A stretch of 64,000 nucleotides of DNA. It comes from Polychytrium aggregatum (Eukaryota > Chytridiomycota > Chytridiomycetes > Polychytriales). Of the stretch, positions 11,795-22,225 are shown piece after piece. Under the pieces are notes generated by a model. The model searched no databases and was not told where the DNA came from. It saw only the letters and a program-made list of their open reading frames with translations. The number at the start of each line of letters is the position of its first letter. Position 1 is the first letter of the stretch. The DNA is taken from assembly GCF_025602895.1 (NCBI RefSeq), contig NW_026516256.1:124001-188000 (forward strand). The letters are read 5' to 3'. Position numbers and translations under genes: made by a program.

Positions 11795-14695
11795 TTATCG
11801 GTGGCTCGCGCTGCCCATGCCTCGCTTGCCAGAGAACAAATGCTTGGGCATTTTGGTTCCGATGTGGCGATCGGCCTCGCCGGCCTTGGCCAGCTGGTTG
11901 CGCTCGCGTTGCGACTTTTTCTTGATGTCATCAGCCTTGGCTTTCTGCTCGACGGTGGCAATACCCATGGTGCTGCGGTCACGCACGACGCTGGTGGCCC
12001 GCTTCTTGGCAGCAACAACGGTTTGGTCTTCATCTGCAGGTCTCGACTCGGATCGTGCGCGCTTGCGGACGACACTGCGCGATCGGATCGAGTCCATGTC
12101 GGCCTGGATGCCTGTTTCCTTGAGGTGCTCCTCGAGGTCGTCGAGAGTCTGGATACAGAATCAGGGTCGTTAGAGGGCCCGGCCAACCATGCAATACTAC
12201 GCAATTGCCCCCGCTCCACAAGTAGATAGAGTCGATACAACCCTGCAGCTCCATACACACGATGCAAGTGCAGCGCACTGACGCCCAGCCTCACCTTTGT
12301 CGACAGCTTGTGCTGAGGAATCTGGGGGCGGTTCTTGCCTTGCGCCTTCTTCTCGCGGTGCTCGATCAGAATGTACTTCTTCTTCTCCCGGATCACGTCC
12401 GCGGCCTCCCGGATCACCTCCTCGTCAGAGTCGAGCTCCTCAGGCTCCGATTCGTAGAAGCCCTCGGCGATCAGGCGCTCTTCTTCGCGCTCGAGAGCAT
12501 CGAGCTTGGCTTCGATATCCGGGTCGATAAAGTCAGCAACGTTCTTGCCGTCCATGATCTCGGGAATAACATCCTGTTTCCAATCGTCGTCCTTGAGGAG
12601 GTAGTTGTCTGTCGAACCAAAGTCCATCGCATCAGTAACCAATCGCATCATGTTGGATGGCAGGTGCACATTGGCAAAACGGCTCGATCCTCGCAAATAG
12701 CCGCATCCACCAAGACTCACCCTTGAGGTTGACATTATAGACACCAGCGCCACCGTGTTCGGCCTCGATGTCTCTGGCAAGCTTGCGGCGGTTGGGGTCG
12801 TTGCGGTCGTACTTGACTCTGGACTTGGCCTCGTCCGGAATGAAGGCGGGGCGCTCCTGCAGACAGAGCAGGAATTGGAGATGAGAACAATATCGCCGAG
12901 AAGCCCTCTCAGCACTGCCAATCGAAGCACGACTGATGCACCGCACACTCCAAGAATAAAACCAGCCCTTACTCTGTCGTCGCGAGGCGTAGGTGTGGCC
13001 AGATGCAGCTTGTTGAGGACGCCGCTGACTTTGCTTCCCTTCAGCTTGGACTCGACGCGGGACTGGAGAAGGATGTCGCAAGCCTATATAGACAGCACCA
13101 GACGGTGAGTTGCCGAGTCCAAGAGTCACCAACGGCGACAGCGGAGTCCACAGAGCAGAAGCTGCTTCAAAGAGCGCCGCCAAGCTGGCTGATATGGACG
13201 AGACTTACTCGATTGCGAACATCCATAACGCCCTCCTCAGTCCAGCACGAGAGCTGCAGCATCTCGATCTCGTCTCGCTTGAGGATACCCTCGACCAGAG
13301 CCTTCTCCTTGGGCGGCAAGTTCTCGGGCTTCATGACATCGATTTTGTTGATGACGAGCACCGTGGGCTTGTTGGCAAAGAGGGGCTTGATGGCGTCGTA
13401 TAGACTCACCTGGCATGCGCCGCGAAGGGAATGCGATATGAGAATACCATCAAATCAAGCTCGGCGTAGGCAGCGACGATGATGGTGTGCTTGGCACGCA
13501 TACCTGCTCGGCGATGCTGTAACCGCACTGTTCCGACAGATCCAGGAAGAACATGACGCAGGCGCGGATGTGGGCCATGGCGGTGACGCTTTGCATCTCA
13601 ATGGTGTTGCGCTGCTCCAGCGGATGATCCAGGATACCGGGCGTGTCGATGACCTGCCATCGGAGGTCACGGTAGTCCATGTGGCCAACGAAGAGCGACT
13701 TTGTGGTGAAGGCGTATGGCTGGACCTCGACCTCGGCCCGGGTAAGCTTGTTCATGAAGCTCGACTTTCCAACGTTGGGATATCCGCAGATCAGGAGCGT
13801 TCGGGTATTGGGGTCGATGGAAGGCAGACGAGCCAGATGCTGGCGGACCTGCTCCAGGTACGCCAAGCTGTCCTTTTGTCGCTTCATGATAGTCGCCATA
13901 CTGCCAGCAAGAGGGCCGAATCGTTAGCGTGGTCTGCATTGTCTCGAGCCAGGCACGTCTGTGGCCAAATCGGTGTTGCCACAGCAGCCATCGAGGCAGC
14001 TGCATCGGTGCATCGCCGCTCGCAAGCGGTTGACATCCAGGTCCTGGTACTCACCGACCAAGAGCGGCTCGCTTGAGCTGCTTGCAGCGGAACAGCGAGT
14101 CACCGAACTTCAGGAGGCGCAGGTAGTCCTTGGCAACGTTGTCGATCAGGTGGCGAGCGGTGTTCATCTGGCCCAGGGCCAGCTTGTAGTGGTCGCGGTC
14201 ATACAGGACGTTCATCAAATCGGCATAGAAGGGGTGGATTTCCTACAGGCATGGGGTGGTATGCGACTGTCAGGGCGGTGGTGACGAAACAGTGCCACAA
14301 TGCAAAGAACAAGTTCGCTGGCGACCCGCACAGGCGGCTTCAGCTCCAACAGCAGCAGCGGGCTACCACAGGATGCAGCCCAGACGGTCCACACCACAGA
14401 GGGACATGTGGACCAGCAGTATGATGCAGCTGGAGGCGACGTCGTGCGCACAAGGAAGGACGGATTCTGCGCTTACATCCAGCTTGGGAAATTCGGTCAA
14501 GATGGCATTCAGCTTCTCGTCGAAGCAGTCCTGGGCAAACTTGACCTTTCGCATGTAGAACGAGCGAATGCGGGAGATTTGGAAGTTGGGGTGGACGACC
14601 GTGGGGGTCTTTCGCTGAATCTTGGACAGGATAATGTCCAGGAGATCAGGGCCCGAGGGCACGACCTGAATCTTCTTGAAGTTGTATATGGACAT
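11795..14695 (-). CDS. NOG1: Nucleolar GTP-binding protein 1 (60S ribosome biogenesis GTPase)
   Basis: Eight exons (14695-14477, 14242-14055, 13900-13504, 13409-13209, 13083-12973, 12856-12721, 12608-12295, 12148-11795) sum to 1920 nt, 639 residues, close to the yeast protein. The N-terminus ([20 protein letters not shown]) is the standard NOG1 start. GTPase motifs are intact: G1 [10 protein letters not shown] near residue 175, G3 DTPG, and G4 NKID in [12 protein letters not shown]. The family signature [16 protein letters not shown]-like stretch appears as [15 protein letters not shown]. The C-terminus is basic and ends [19 protein letters not shown]1 rides on pre-60S particles from nucleolus to cytoplasm and is an essential Obg/CgtA-class GTPase. 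Identity is very secure. Confidence 0.96.
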
Positions 14696-15543
14696 GCTGT
14701 GGGATATACCGGCAGGCTACACAGTTGGCCGTGTGGACGTTGCAGAGCAGAGCAGAGCGGGATGGCTCGGACGATGGCTGGGTGGCAGAGACGGCCGTGG
14801 GAGGAGTCACAGAAAGACTTGGGCTCGACGACAGACAAGCGGGCCTTCTGGAGCTGGAGACAGACACAATCGGCTGCTGCCTAATCAAGACCAAAGGACG
14901 TCTGGCCTGGTTACTGACGAAGGACGGCGGCTGGTCCTGCAACGGTGTCTGTTTTCTGGAATGCTGGCGGATGTCAAAAAAAAAAAGTCCTGTGCGACAG
15001 CGGAAAATGAAATTAATTCGGTGGCGAGAACAGAGAGCGCGGCGAGGACGCTCTCGCGAGCGGAGCGAGGACAGCCGTGTTGCGGTGTTGGGATGATGGA
15101 GCGATGGATGCGAATCGATGGATGCGAATCGATGGATGCGAATCGATGGATGCGGGATGTGCAGATTGCAGGATGTGCATTGCAAGGGCGAGCATTGCCA
15201 TCCGTGAGCCAGCCAGGCTGCCACTCCAATCCTTGCAAAAACAACGGGCATTCCGCCACTTCAGATTCATCGATGGAGCCAACGAGTCGCCATTCAGATT
15301 CATCGAGGATGATGCATGTATATTCAGGATATGCCTCCCAATTGGTTTTGCAGTGCCCCCCCCCCAAACAAAATTGGAACGTAAGGGTTGAGGCACTTGG
15401 CTCTGGTCCAACTCTTCCGGGTGAAACGGCTTACAGTCCCGGGTCGAGTCGCATTCGGAATGGCGCCGGAATTCGTGTGCAAGCGACGTCGCTGGTGCAA
15501 GATTCGCCTCCGGTCCAAAGTACATCCATTCGGTATCGTCGGC
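14696..15543. other. Intergenic region between NOG1 and RPB10
   Basis: This 848-bp interval should contain the NOG1 promoter and the RPB10 3' end. Apart from a 14-nt tandem repeat and short A and C homopolymers near 14985 and 15360, I see nothing supportable; the open frames are inconsistent and low in complexity. Confidence 0.5.
15103..15154. repeat. 14-nt tandem repeat GATGGATGCGAATC
   Basis: Nearly perfect copies of GATGGATGCGAATC occur about 3.7 times in a row. Confidence 0.9.
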
Positions 15544-16064
15544 TTAACCGTGTCGTCGTCCCTGGTTGCCGTAGCTTGAAAGCCGTTGGAGAGGGGAGTT
15601 TTGTCCGTGAGAGGCGTGCCGACGATAGCATGGCGCATCTGCAGGAAGTACTGCAGGGATCTTGTGCATCACCAGGCCGATATAGCTCCTGTCATGTCCT
15701 CCCGCACCATCGTGCGAGCCTCGAGACAGACAGACGGCGCCGAACACTTACTGCAGCAGCTTCTCGATCAGATCAACGTGGGTCAGAACCATTCTGCGGC
15801 AGCAGTACCGCTTGAGGCCAAGCTCATCCAGGGCCTCACACTCGCTGTAGTCCGACTGGAGCAGGGCCAGATAAGCGTCCCATTTGTTGCCAATGACCTT
15901 GCCGCAACTGTAGCCGAGGGAGGCGATAGATCAGCATTCAGCGCTCGAGCATCCAGCGATCCGCATGCGTCGCCGCCGAGCTGCCTCACGACTCGGCCCG
16001 GCTCAGCTAAGCTCGGCCCGGCTCGGGCAGATGCTCACCTGAAACAGCGCACAGGGATAATCAT
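15544..16064 (-). CDS. RPB10: RNA polymerases I, II and III shared subunit RPABC5
   Basis: Three exons (16064-16039, 15907-15752, 15574-15544) give exactly 70 residues, the length of yeast Rpb10. The protein starts [19 protein letters not shown] and contains [20 protein letters not shown], so the four zinc cysteines (7, 10, 44, 45) are present. Rpb10 is a zinc-binding core subunit of all three nuclear polymerases. Reading through the second donor site gives an immediate TAA after CTGCAG. The third exon, only 31 nt, replaces it with [10 protein letters not shown] and a stop, matching the usual tail position (RYNPLEKRD in yeast) in length but little in sequence. The last exon is therefore the least certain part. 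Confidence 0.9.
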
Positions 16065-16947
16065 TGCTGCTCGTCGTCTTGCGCTGCTGGTGGATGGTCG
16101 TTGCTCCCTGCGATCCGGTCCAAAGTCCGCGCCAGAGCGAAGCGGCTGCTCGCACCAAGAAAAAACGCACATTGCGATCACGTGCGGACACTACCGGGCA
16201 GCCACGACCTGGCCAGTTCCCACGGAACAACAATCGCCCAGCATACTGCCCCCGGCGTCCATGCTCGCCGATGCATCTGTATTCGCCAGACACCACCGCA
16301 CCAGGGCCCGACGAGTAGCATGCATCATCCATGTCCATCCACAGAGAATTATTCTGCCACGACTATTGCCGTAGGCATCTTGGTTGTCTGCATTGACACC
16401 GATAGCGACCAATCACAACCGGCATTGCCTCTGGAAGCTTGTTGGAAGACCCTGCATCGAAGCGTCCTTTCCAACACTGTCGAGATAGGTGCACCAAAGC
16501 TCGCGCTGCCGGGGTGCATTTGGTCGACGCAAATGCTCCGAAATCTCGAGCTGGCCCAGATGCACCACGCAGCTCATCGAACTGAGGTTGACCTCCGAAG
16601 CTTCTGTCTTGCGCTGTGAGCAAAGCCATCGAGATAGTGAGTTTGGATCAACCGCTGGCTCGTTCTGAAGGAAGGCACTGTTTATCTCCAGAGTTTATTC
16701 GGCTGACTAGTACCAGACCTGTACTTGTAATCCAACTCAAGCCACCGAACTTCTCGACCAGTTCCAGTCGGCAGATCGCCCACTATCTCGTCTCGCCGGG
16801 TCCCTGTCAAGAATCATCGCTGTCTGCTGTGCTTCAAAATACGCCGTGCCTCTGCTCCAGCTGTGTCACGGCCCCGTCTGCGACATTACTCCCAGAGCTG
16901 CACAGGCGTGGTCCACATCCTCGATCTGCGTACATCTCGTCACAGTC
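16065..16947. other. Divergent intergenic region, no gene seen
   Basis: About 880 bp separates the RPB10 start from the start of the CNBD protein on the other strand. Open frames here overlap each other on both strands without any recognisable motif. It probably holds two promoters and leader sequence. Confidence 0.5.
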
Positions 16948-19470
16948 ATGTCGCGAAACAGTACTTCGAAAAGCTTCCAGAGAAACAGTACCAGCGATGG
17001 ATCTCGACTTCCGTCACTGAGAGCCTCTACTTCGTCACGCGAGCGCCGCCAGAGTGGCTCCAAGCGCAAAACGGAGGACCCAGCGGCACTGCCCCTGGTC
17101 GCCCACCGACAGAGCTCCGTTTCCATGACTCCGATGCGGGGAGGCAGCGTTACTACTCCCAGCGAGCCCAGGTTTCCGGACGAATCGACCCGTGCGCTAC
17201 CAGCACTTGGTTCATCAACTCCAAACTCCAAAAGTGACTCTCCGACATACAAAGAGCCACCGCCTCCCCCCGGCCGTCGAAAGTCGAGCGTCTCCAAACT
17301 GCGCTCTCCAGCCATCGAGGGGCCTGCTCCACCAGGCTCCAAGGCAGCCGCCACCTCCGCCAAGATCGAACGGCGAGGAACCCTTGTCAAGATTGGCCTG
17401 CCTCCACCAAGCAGAACCAAATCCAAGAAAGACAAAAGGTCCGAGCTCAAATCCAAGGTCGAACCCCTGCCGGAGATCGTGCTGCCGCCGCCGACGCCCC
17501 CGTCGGCTAATCATCAGGTCGACATGTCCCTGCCCGGCGAGAAAGAAAAGGTGCTCAAAGCCATGGCCAAAATCTCGGGCCCAATTGTGCAGTATCTGCC
17601 CGACGGCATTCCAAAGTCGCTGCTGCGATGGCGCTACGTCTTGTATGTTGCTCTGAAGGTTCTGCAGTTCAAGACATACGACCCCAGGACCGATGCAGCG
17701 CCGACCTTTGAGGAGCTGAATATCAGCAACCGCATCTACGACGACGAGGTCTCGAACGCCCAAGCCTGTCGAGACATCACCGACATCATCGGGGCATTCA
17801 GGGTCACACGGGTCCTCAGCACACCGCCGTCGAACCGGGAAGAGAGAGAAATCGACTCGCTCGATGCCATCCTCGGCCGGTTCAAGGGCTTTGCTCGGTT
17901 CCCGCCAGCGGTAAGGCCTGTCGTGGGTTGACGGATTAGTTCATGTGGCGATGGGGGTAGCAGTGGAAGTGGTGCAATCTCTGCTTCGTCGCCCTTGATG
18001 TTAGTTGCAGCCTTGTCCAAGTTTTCTCTCTGTCTTGCTTGTTCCAGACTGACTGACTGATATCTGCCCGGTCACATGTGACAGACCCGCATGAAGCTCT
18101 ACAGCGTAGCCTCCATCGTGAGCTATCCAAGAGGCACTGTCCTGATCCGGTCGGGCCTCAATGCAACCACCTGGTACACCATTCTCCTCGGCGAATGTGC
18201 TCAGTTTGCCCCGCCTTCGTCGGTCGAAGATGTCAGTACCGTCCGGATCTTGCAAAAGTACGAGGTTGGGGCCTCCATCGGCGATTTCGTCAACACCGGG
18301 CCACGCGAGATGCGCGGCGTCACAATTTCGTGCTTGATGCGGACCATCCTCATCAAGATCGAAAAGGCCGACTACATCACCGTCAGTCGGGACACAAAGT
18401 CGCTTGAGGCGTATCAGCTCGAATTCCTGGGGAGCGTCCCTGCCCTTTCCGATCTGTCCAAGCAAATGCTGATGCAGCTTGGTGCACGCAGGTGGGTGCC
18501 TCTGGGCTCTGGACTTGTCGACACCCTCGCTCAGTCGTCGGCAGCAAGCCCCATTCTCCTCTCTCAAGCTGGCTTTCGCTGCTTACTCGTCTATTTTTCA
18601 TGTGTGCTTGGCTGCAGCGTCGTGCGGCGCTACCCCGGCGGATCCTTGATTCTCAAGGAGCACGAACCCAACGCCAATATCTACTTTGTCGTCCGCGGCG
18701 CATGTCGTGGTCTGCAGCAGCTCACCTTCTTGAAGAAACCAGGTCCCAAGCCCGCGCTGTTCAACCAAACGTACATGCTCGAAGCCTTCCACAACCAGCC
18801 CGTCGATGCGGAGAAGGACGAGATTGTGCGGGAGTTTGCCCTTGTCGCCGACATAACCGTTGGTCAGTTCTTCCCGCCGCTGATTCCTTCACAGGAGCTC
18901 AAGAAGCTCCGGAAGGCACGCAAACGAGAGGCTAGCTCGGCAAGGGCCACCCCCGAGGGACCCGAGGAAGGAAGCGCCCCGACATCTGCCTGGGCCATCC
19001 TCCAACAGTCCATCAACTCGATCAACTCCAGCCCCATCTCGGTCATGGCCAGCGAGGTTACCGAGTGCATCATCATCACCCGACAGGACTTTTTGGAAGT
19101 AACGACGCCAGAGACGGTCCGCAAAATGACCGAGCCCAAGGCATCGCCGCTGGACCAACCATTCGAGCTGATCATCGAAAAGTACATGGTTGCCTTTGGA
19201 TGGAAGGAGAGCGTGCTCATGTTCAGCAAGGAGCGCATTCCGCCCTATGTCAAGTGCAAGCGTCGGCGCCGGCGCAACGAAAAGCCCAAGAAGGCTGTCA
19301 TTGTCTACCGAGACGAGCAGGAGGCAAAGGAGCGCGAGTTGATCGTCAAGCTCACTCGATTGACCGAGGCCACTCCGCCGACTGATAACGACGGGCCCCG
19401 TCTCTCGGAGCTCCTGGACTCACAGCCACACCCAAAGGCCGTCTCGGGGCAAGCAAGCTCTGGAATGTAA
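16948..19470 (+). CDS. Protein with two cyclic nucleotide-binding-like domains (CNBD2-like)
   Basis: Three exons (16948-17910, 18085-18491, 18618-19470) give 740 residues; ATG 16948 (MSRNSTSKSFQRNST) is the most plausible start. Residues 1-190 are disordered, rich in Ser, Pro and Lys, with polyproline runs. A helical segment (LLRWRYVLYVALKVLQFKTY) precedes the first CNBD-like fold near 325-430 (SIVSYPRGTVLIRSGL, WYTILLGECAQF). The second lies near 458-640 (VRRYPGGSLILKEHEP, IYFVVRGACRGL). The phosphate-binding cassette Gly-Glu...Arg is not conserved in the first (GASIGDFVNTGPREMRG), so cAMP/cGMP binding is doubtful. The end is basic (CKRRRRRNEKPKK). Related CNBD2 proteins are linked to flagellated cells in animals, which would suit a zoosporic fungus, but that is inference. 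Confidence 0.75.
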
Positions 19471-19873
19471 AAGGGCGTCCAACTTCCTGGTGGCACTGGG
19501 CGCTTGCTCATGAAGCATTAGGCCGTGTGGAGAGCCACATCTGCGCTCAGAGCCCCAGCCACGCGATGCCCAACGCCGAGTGTCGGGCGAGTAGTTGTGT
19601 GCGATATTCAGAGAATACAGGGACGCCGTCCCATTTCAATCGAACATGTAGTCTGTAAATGTTTGCATTCAACAGGGTCGTTTGCAACAAAGGCTGATCA
19701 TCCCGGCAGCCTCCAAGTCAAAACCGCGGGTCCTCCTCCGGCCTCCGGTCTTCGCAATCGACCCGTTGCGCGCCGCATTGACGCTACGATTCCACACGGC
19801 TATGGCCAGTGTGCGAGGTCTCAGGCGACAAATCGGTTGGTTGTTGATCAGCAAGCTGGTGTCTCGCCTTTCA
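19471..19873. other. Convergent intergenic gap, no gene seen
   Basis: These 403 bp sit between two convergent stop codons. No coding or RNA feature is supported. Confidence 0.5.
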
Positions 19874-21887
19874 TTACATTGCCAGCAGATCGTCAAGCAA
19901 CGGATCCCCTGTCGCCGACTGGCTTTCTGAAGCCGGAGCAGCCCGTGCAGTTGCGCGCGGGCCGGCCTTGCGGTGCGATGGCTGAAGAACGGCGTTGGCT
20001 GAGCAACAAAGCACAGTGTGGGATCGATAAATTGGTAAAAGTAGACCGGCGAATCATGTATCTGCGAGTATATCAGCCGACTCAGTGACACTGGCACGGC
20101 TGCCTCACCTTTTGTCCCGGGCTGGAGGGTTGAAGCCGAGAGAAGATCATCCAGTTCGCCAATAGAGGCATCTGGCAAATGCGGAGTTGGTAACCATAGC
20201 ATCGCTGCAGCTGAGTGAGGAAGGCAGTGATTGCAACTTACCATGCTTATCGACTCGAGAACCTGAGGAAAGCAGCTCCTCGAGAAGATCAGAGTCGGCT
20301 TGACGCAAGATCGAAGAGAGACACAGTAGGTATGGTGGATCGAGGATGCAGAGAGTTGGGTGCAGAGCAGCATTAGGGAGTGGAGTGCAGATTCGACTAT
20401 CAAGAGCGATCGGGGAGCCGATGTCTCGACGGGCCAACAAGCTTCACCAGTCGGACGAGCATCGAGCCAATTGATGACTTGGACTTACCATGACCAGAGG
20501 ACGGCTGTGTCCGCAGGTACTTTTGCTTGAGTTGCTGCAGTGTGTCCTTGGATGCTGTCACATGGCTCTCCCAGGGTTCCAGCTCGATTGGATCTTCATG
20601 TGAATCAACCTCGTCGCCCTGCTCCAATCCCGGAAGCTAGTTAGCATGCTTGACTGCATCGCACACAGATAGAATTGATTCGGTCCAATAGCGACAGCAA
20701 TGAGGATTCCAGACGGCAGGGGAAAAGATACGGCACCGTATGGACTGGCTCCATCCATCAGCACATGCAGCGGACCGACCTGATTGAGATTCGAGAGGGC
20801 CGACTTTAGCCGCGCATCGAGCGACTCCACTGGCTGCTGGCCCCGCACTTCGTGGTCCATGTGCAGCCAGCTTCCGGAATCCTGGCCGATGACAGGTTGT
20901 GAGTGAGGGCGGTCATGTCCGGTAAACTTGTGTGGCCTGCGATGTACGATCCGGACCAAGAATTGAGAGTCGTGCTCACCAGATCTGCCAGCTCGCCTTC
21001 GATATCTCGTTTCTTGCGGTTGCTGTAGAATGCCTTGGGATCAAAGTCCTTCTCTGTGCGTGGATAGCCCATTGGATAGATCGGTAGATAGTCCATTGGA
21101 TAGTCAGCTCCACCATCACCTCCGGTAATGGCTCGACCAGATTCTCAACGTCGCTCGAGGCAAAGGCTGGTACATACGTGCCAGCTTTGCGATTTCTGCC
21201 AGATCCTCTTGCTCCTGCTTCAGCTGTTCCTGCGCTTGCAGCATTTCTGTCGAATACAATCAGCATCGTTCAGTGCCCTCCGCATTCCAAATCGAACATC
21301 ATGCGAATGCGCCACCTTGGCCGAGCTAGATCCACCTTCTTCTGTGAGCACCTGCTCTTCGTAACGGAAGGCATTGCTTCCGAGTTGGCGGCGGTATCGT
21401 TCTTGGCCCTCTGGAAGGTAGATTTGATTGTGATCATCCAGTGTGAGCACCCAGCGTAAGTATCCAGTGTGGGCATCCAGTGTCAGTATCCAGTGTGAGC
21501 ATCCAGTGTCAGTATTCAACGTGAGCAGCCTTTCTGATGGATTTGCACAATGTTGCGAACGCCGACCAGGTCCCTGTGCATCGGTGGCCGAGCCTCACCG
21601 TTCTTTCGGTTTCTCCTCAGAAGGGCAGGATTCACAGGTAACCCTCTAACCGAGCTCGCGGCCTCGCTCAGGCCATGTTCCTCTTGCTGGTCGTCATCGT
21701 CGTCATCGTCATCGTCGTTGTCGTCTCCATCGGCGTCGTTGGTGACTTGGCCGCTGCCCTCGTCCGCTGTGGCCGAGCGTCCTGCTGGCTTGCCGCTCGG
21801 CCCTCCAGGACCGCGGGGGGTCGCTGGGACGCCGTGCTTGGCCTTCCACCGCTTTGTGGCCTTGAGTTTGTGCTTGTCCAGCCGCAT
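19874..21887 (-). CDS. Unrecognised protein with basic N-terminus, acidic run and three C-terminal Leu-Leu motifs
   Basis: I do not recognise this family. Nine exons (21887-21599, 21410-21316, 21229-21178, 21053-20980, 20881-20780, 20636-20489, 20298-20242, 20171-20109, 19908-19874) sum to 915 nt with no internal stop, 304 residues. The N-terminus is basic (MRLDKHKLKATKRWKAKHG). A nine-Asp acidic run follows, then NPALLRRNRKN, a Gln/Glu-rich coiled-coil-like stretch (EQLKQEQEDLAEIAKLA) and KDFDPKAFYSNRKKRDIEGE. The last three exons each encode one acidic double-Leu motif: DLLEELLSSGS, ELDDLLSAS and PLLDDLLAM at the C-terminus. All three are entered in the same intron phase. The spliced model is internally consistent, but function is unknown. 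Confidence 0.7.
21438..21530. repeat. Intronic minisatellite, about 20-nt unit
   Basis: Units of the form CAGTGTGAGCATCCAGTGTC and CAGTGTCAGTATCCAGTGTG repeat four to five times in the first intron of the unrecognised gene. Confidence 0.8.
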
Positions 21888-21975
21888 GCCGATGGTTGTT
21901 CTGCAGGGAGGAGGAGCTATTATGGGGACTGGGTTTGGTTGGGTGCACTATGAAAAAATTTCTTGTTAATAAAAT

Positions 21976-22074
21976 GAGCGAGAACGAAAAAACGCGCTCT
22001 CGGAGCCACCTCGGTCGGCGAGAAGAGCAGTCTCTGGCGAGAGACCCCCGAGGGAAGGCGAGAAGCCTCTCGCC
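21976..22074 (-). ncRNA. Candidate structured RNA 3' of the Fanzor-like ORF (possible omega-RNA)
   Basis: On the minus strand, directly after the stop of the TnpB-like ORF, three short stem-loops stand in a row. They are GGCGAGA-GGCT-TCTCGCC (22074-22057), GTCTCT-CGCC-AGAGAC (22045-22030), and a longer one pairing GAGCG with CGCTC at 21976-21999, which encloses a homopolymer run. Fanzor and TnpB proteins take their guide RNA from the 3' end of the element, so the placement is right. The folding is by eye only and could be a coincidence of a GC-rich, CGAGA-rich tract. Confidence 0.25.
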
Positions 22075-22225
22075 GTCACACACACACACACTTTGCACAA
22101 GGGAGTCAACCACCTCCCATCACCATCCCAAGAGGGATGGCAACCCCGAAGTGGACTGCCCAGAATATGGGCGACCCGGCATCCACTGTCGAAATGCACA
22201 AGGAACAGTGCGAGATACTTACAGT

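Noticed and set aside
21117-21177. Frame reading DVENLVEPLPE between exons of the unrecognised gene
   Set aside because: No acceptor places it in phase with the flanking exons; skipping it joins EIAKLA to KDFDPKAF correctly.
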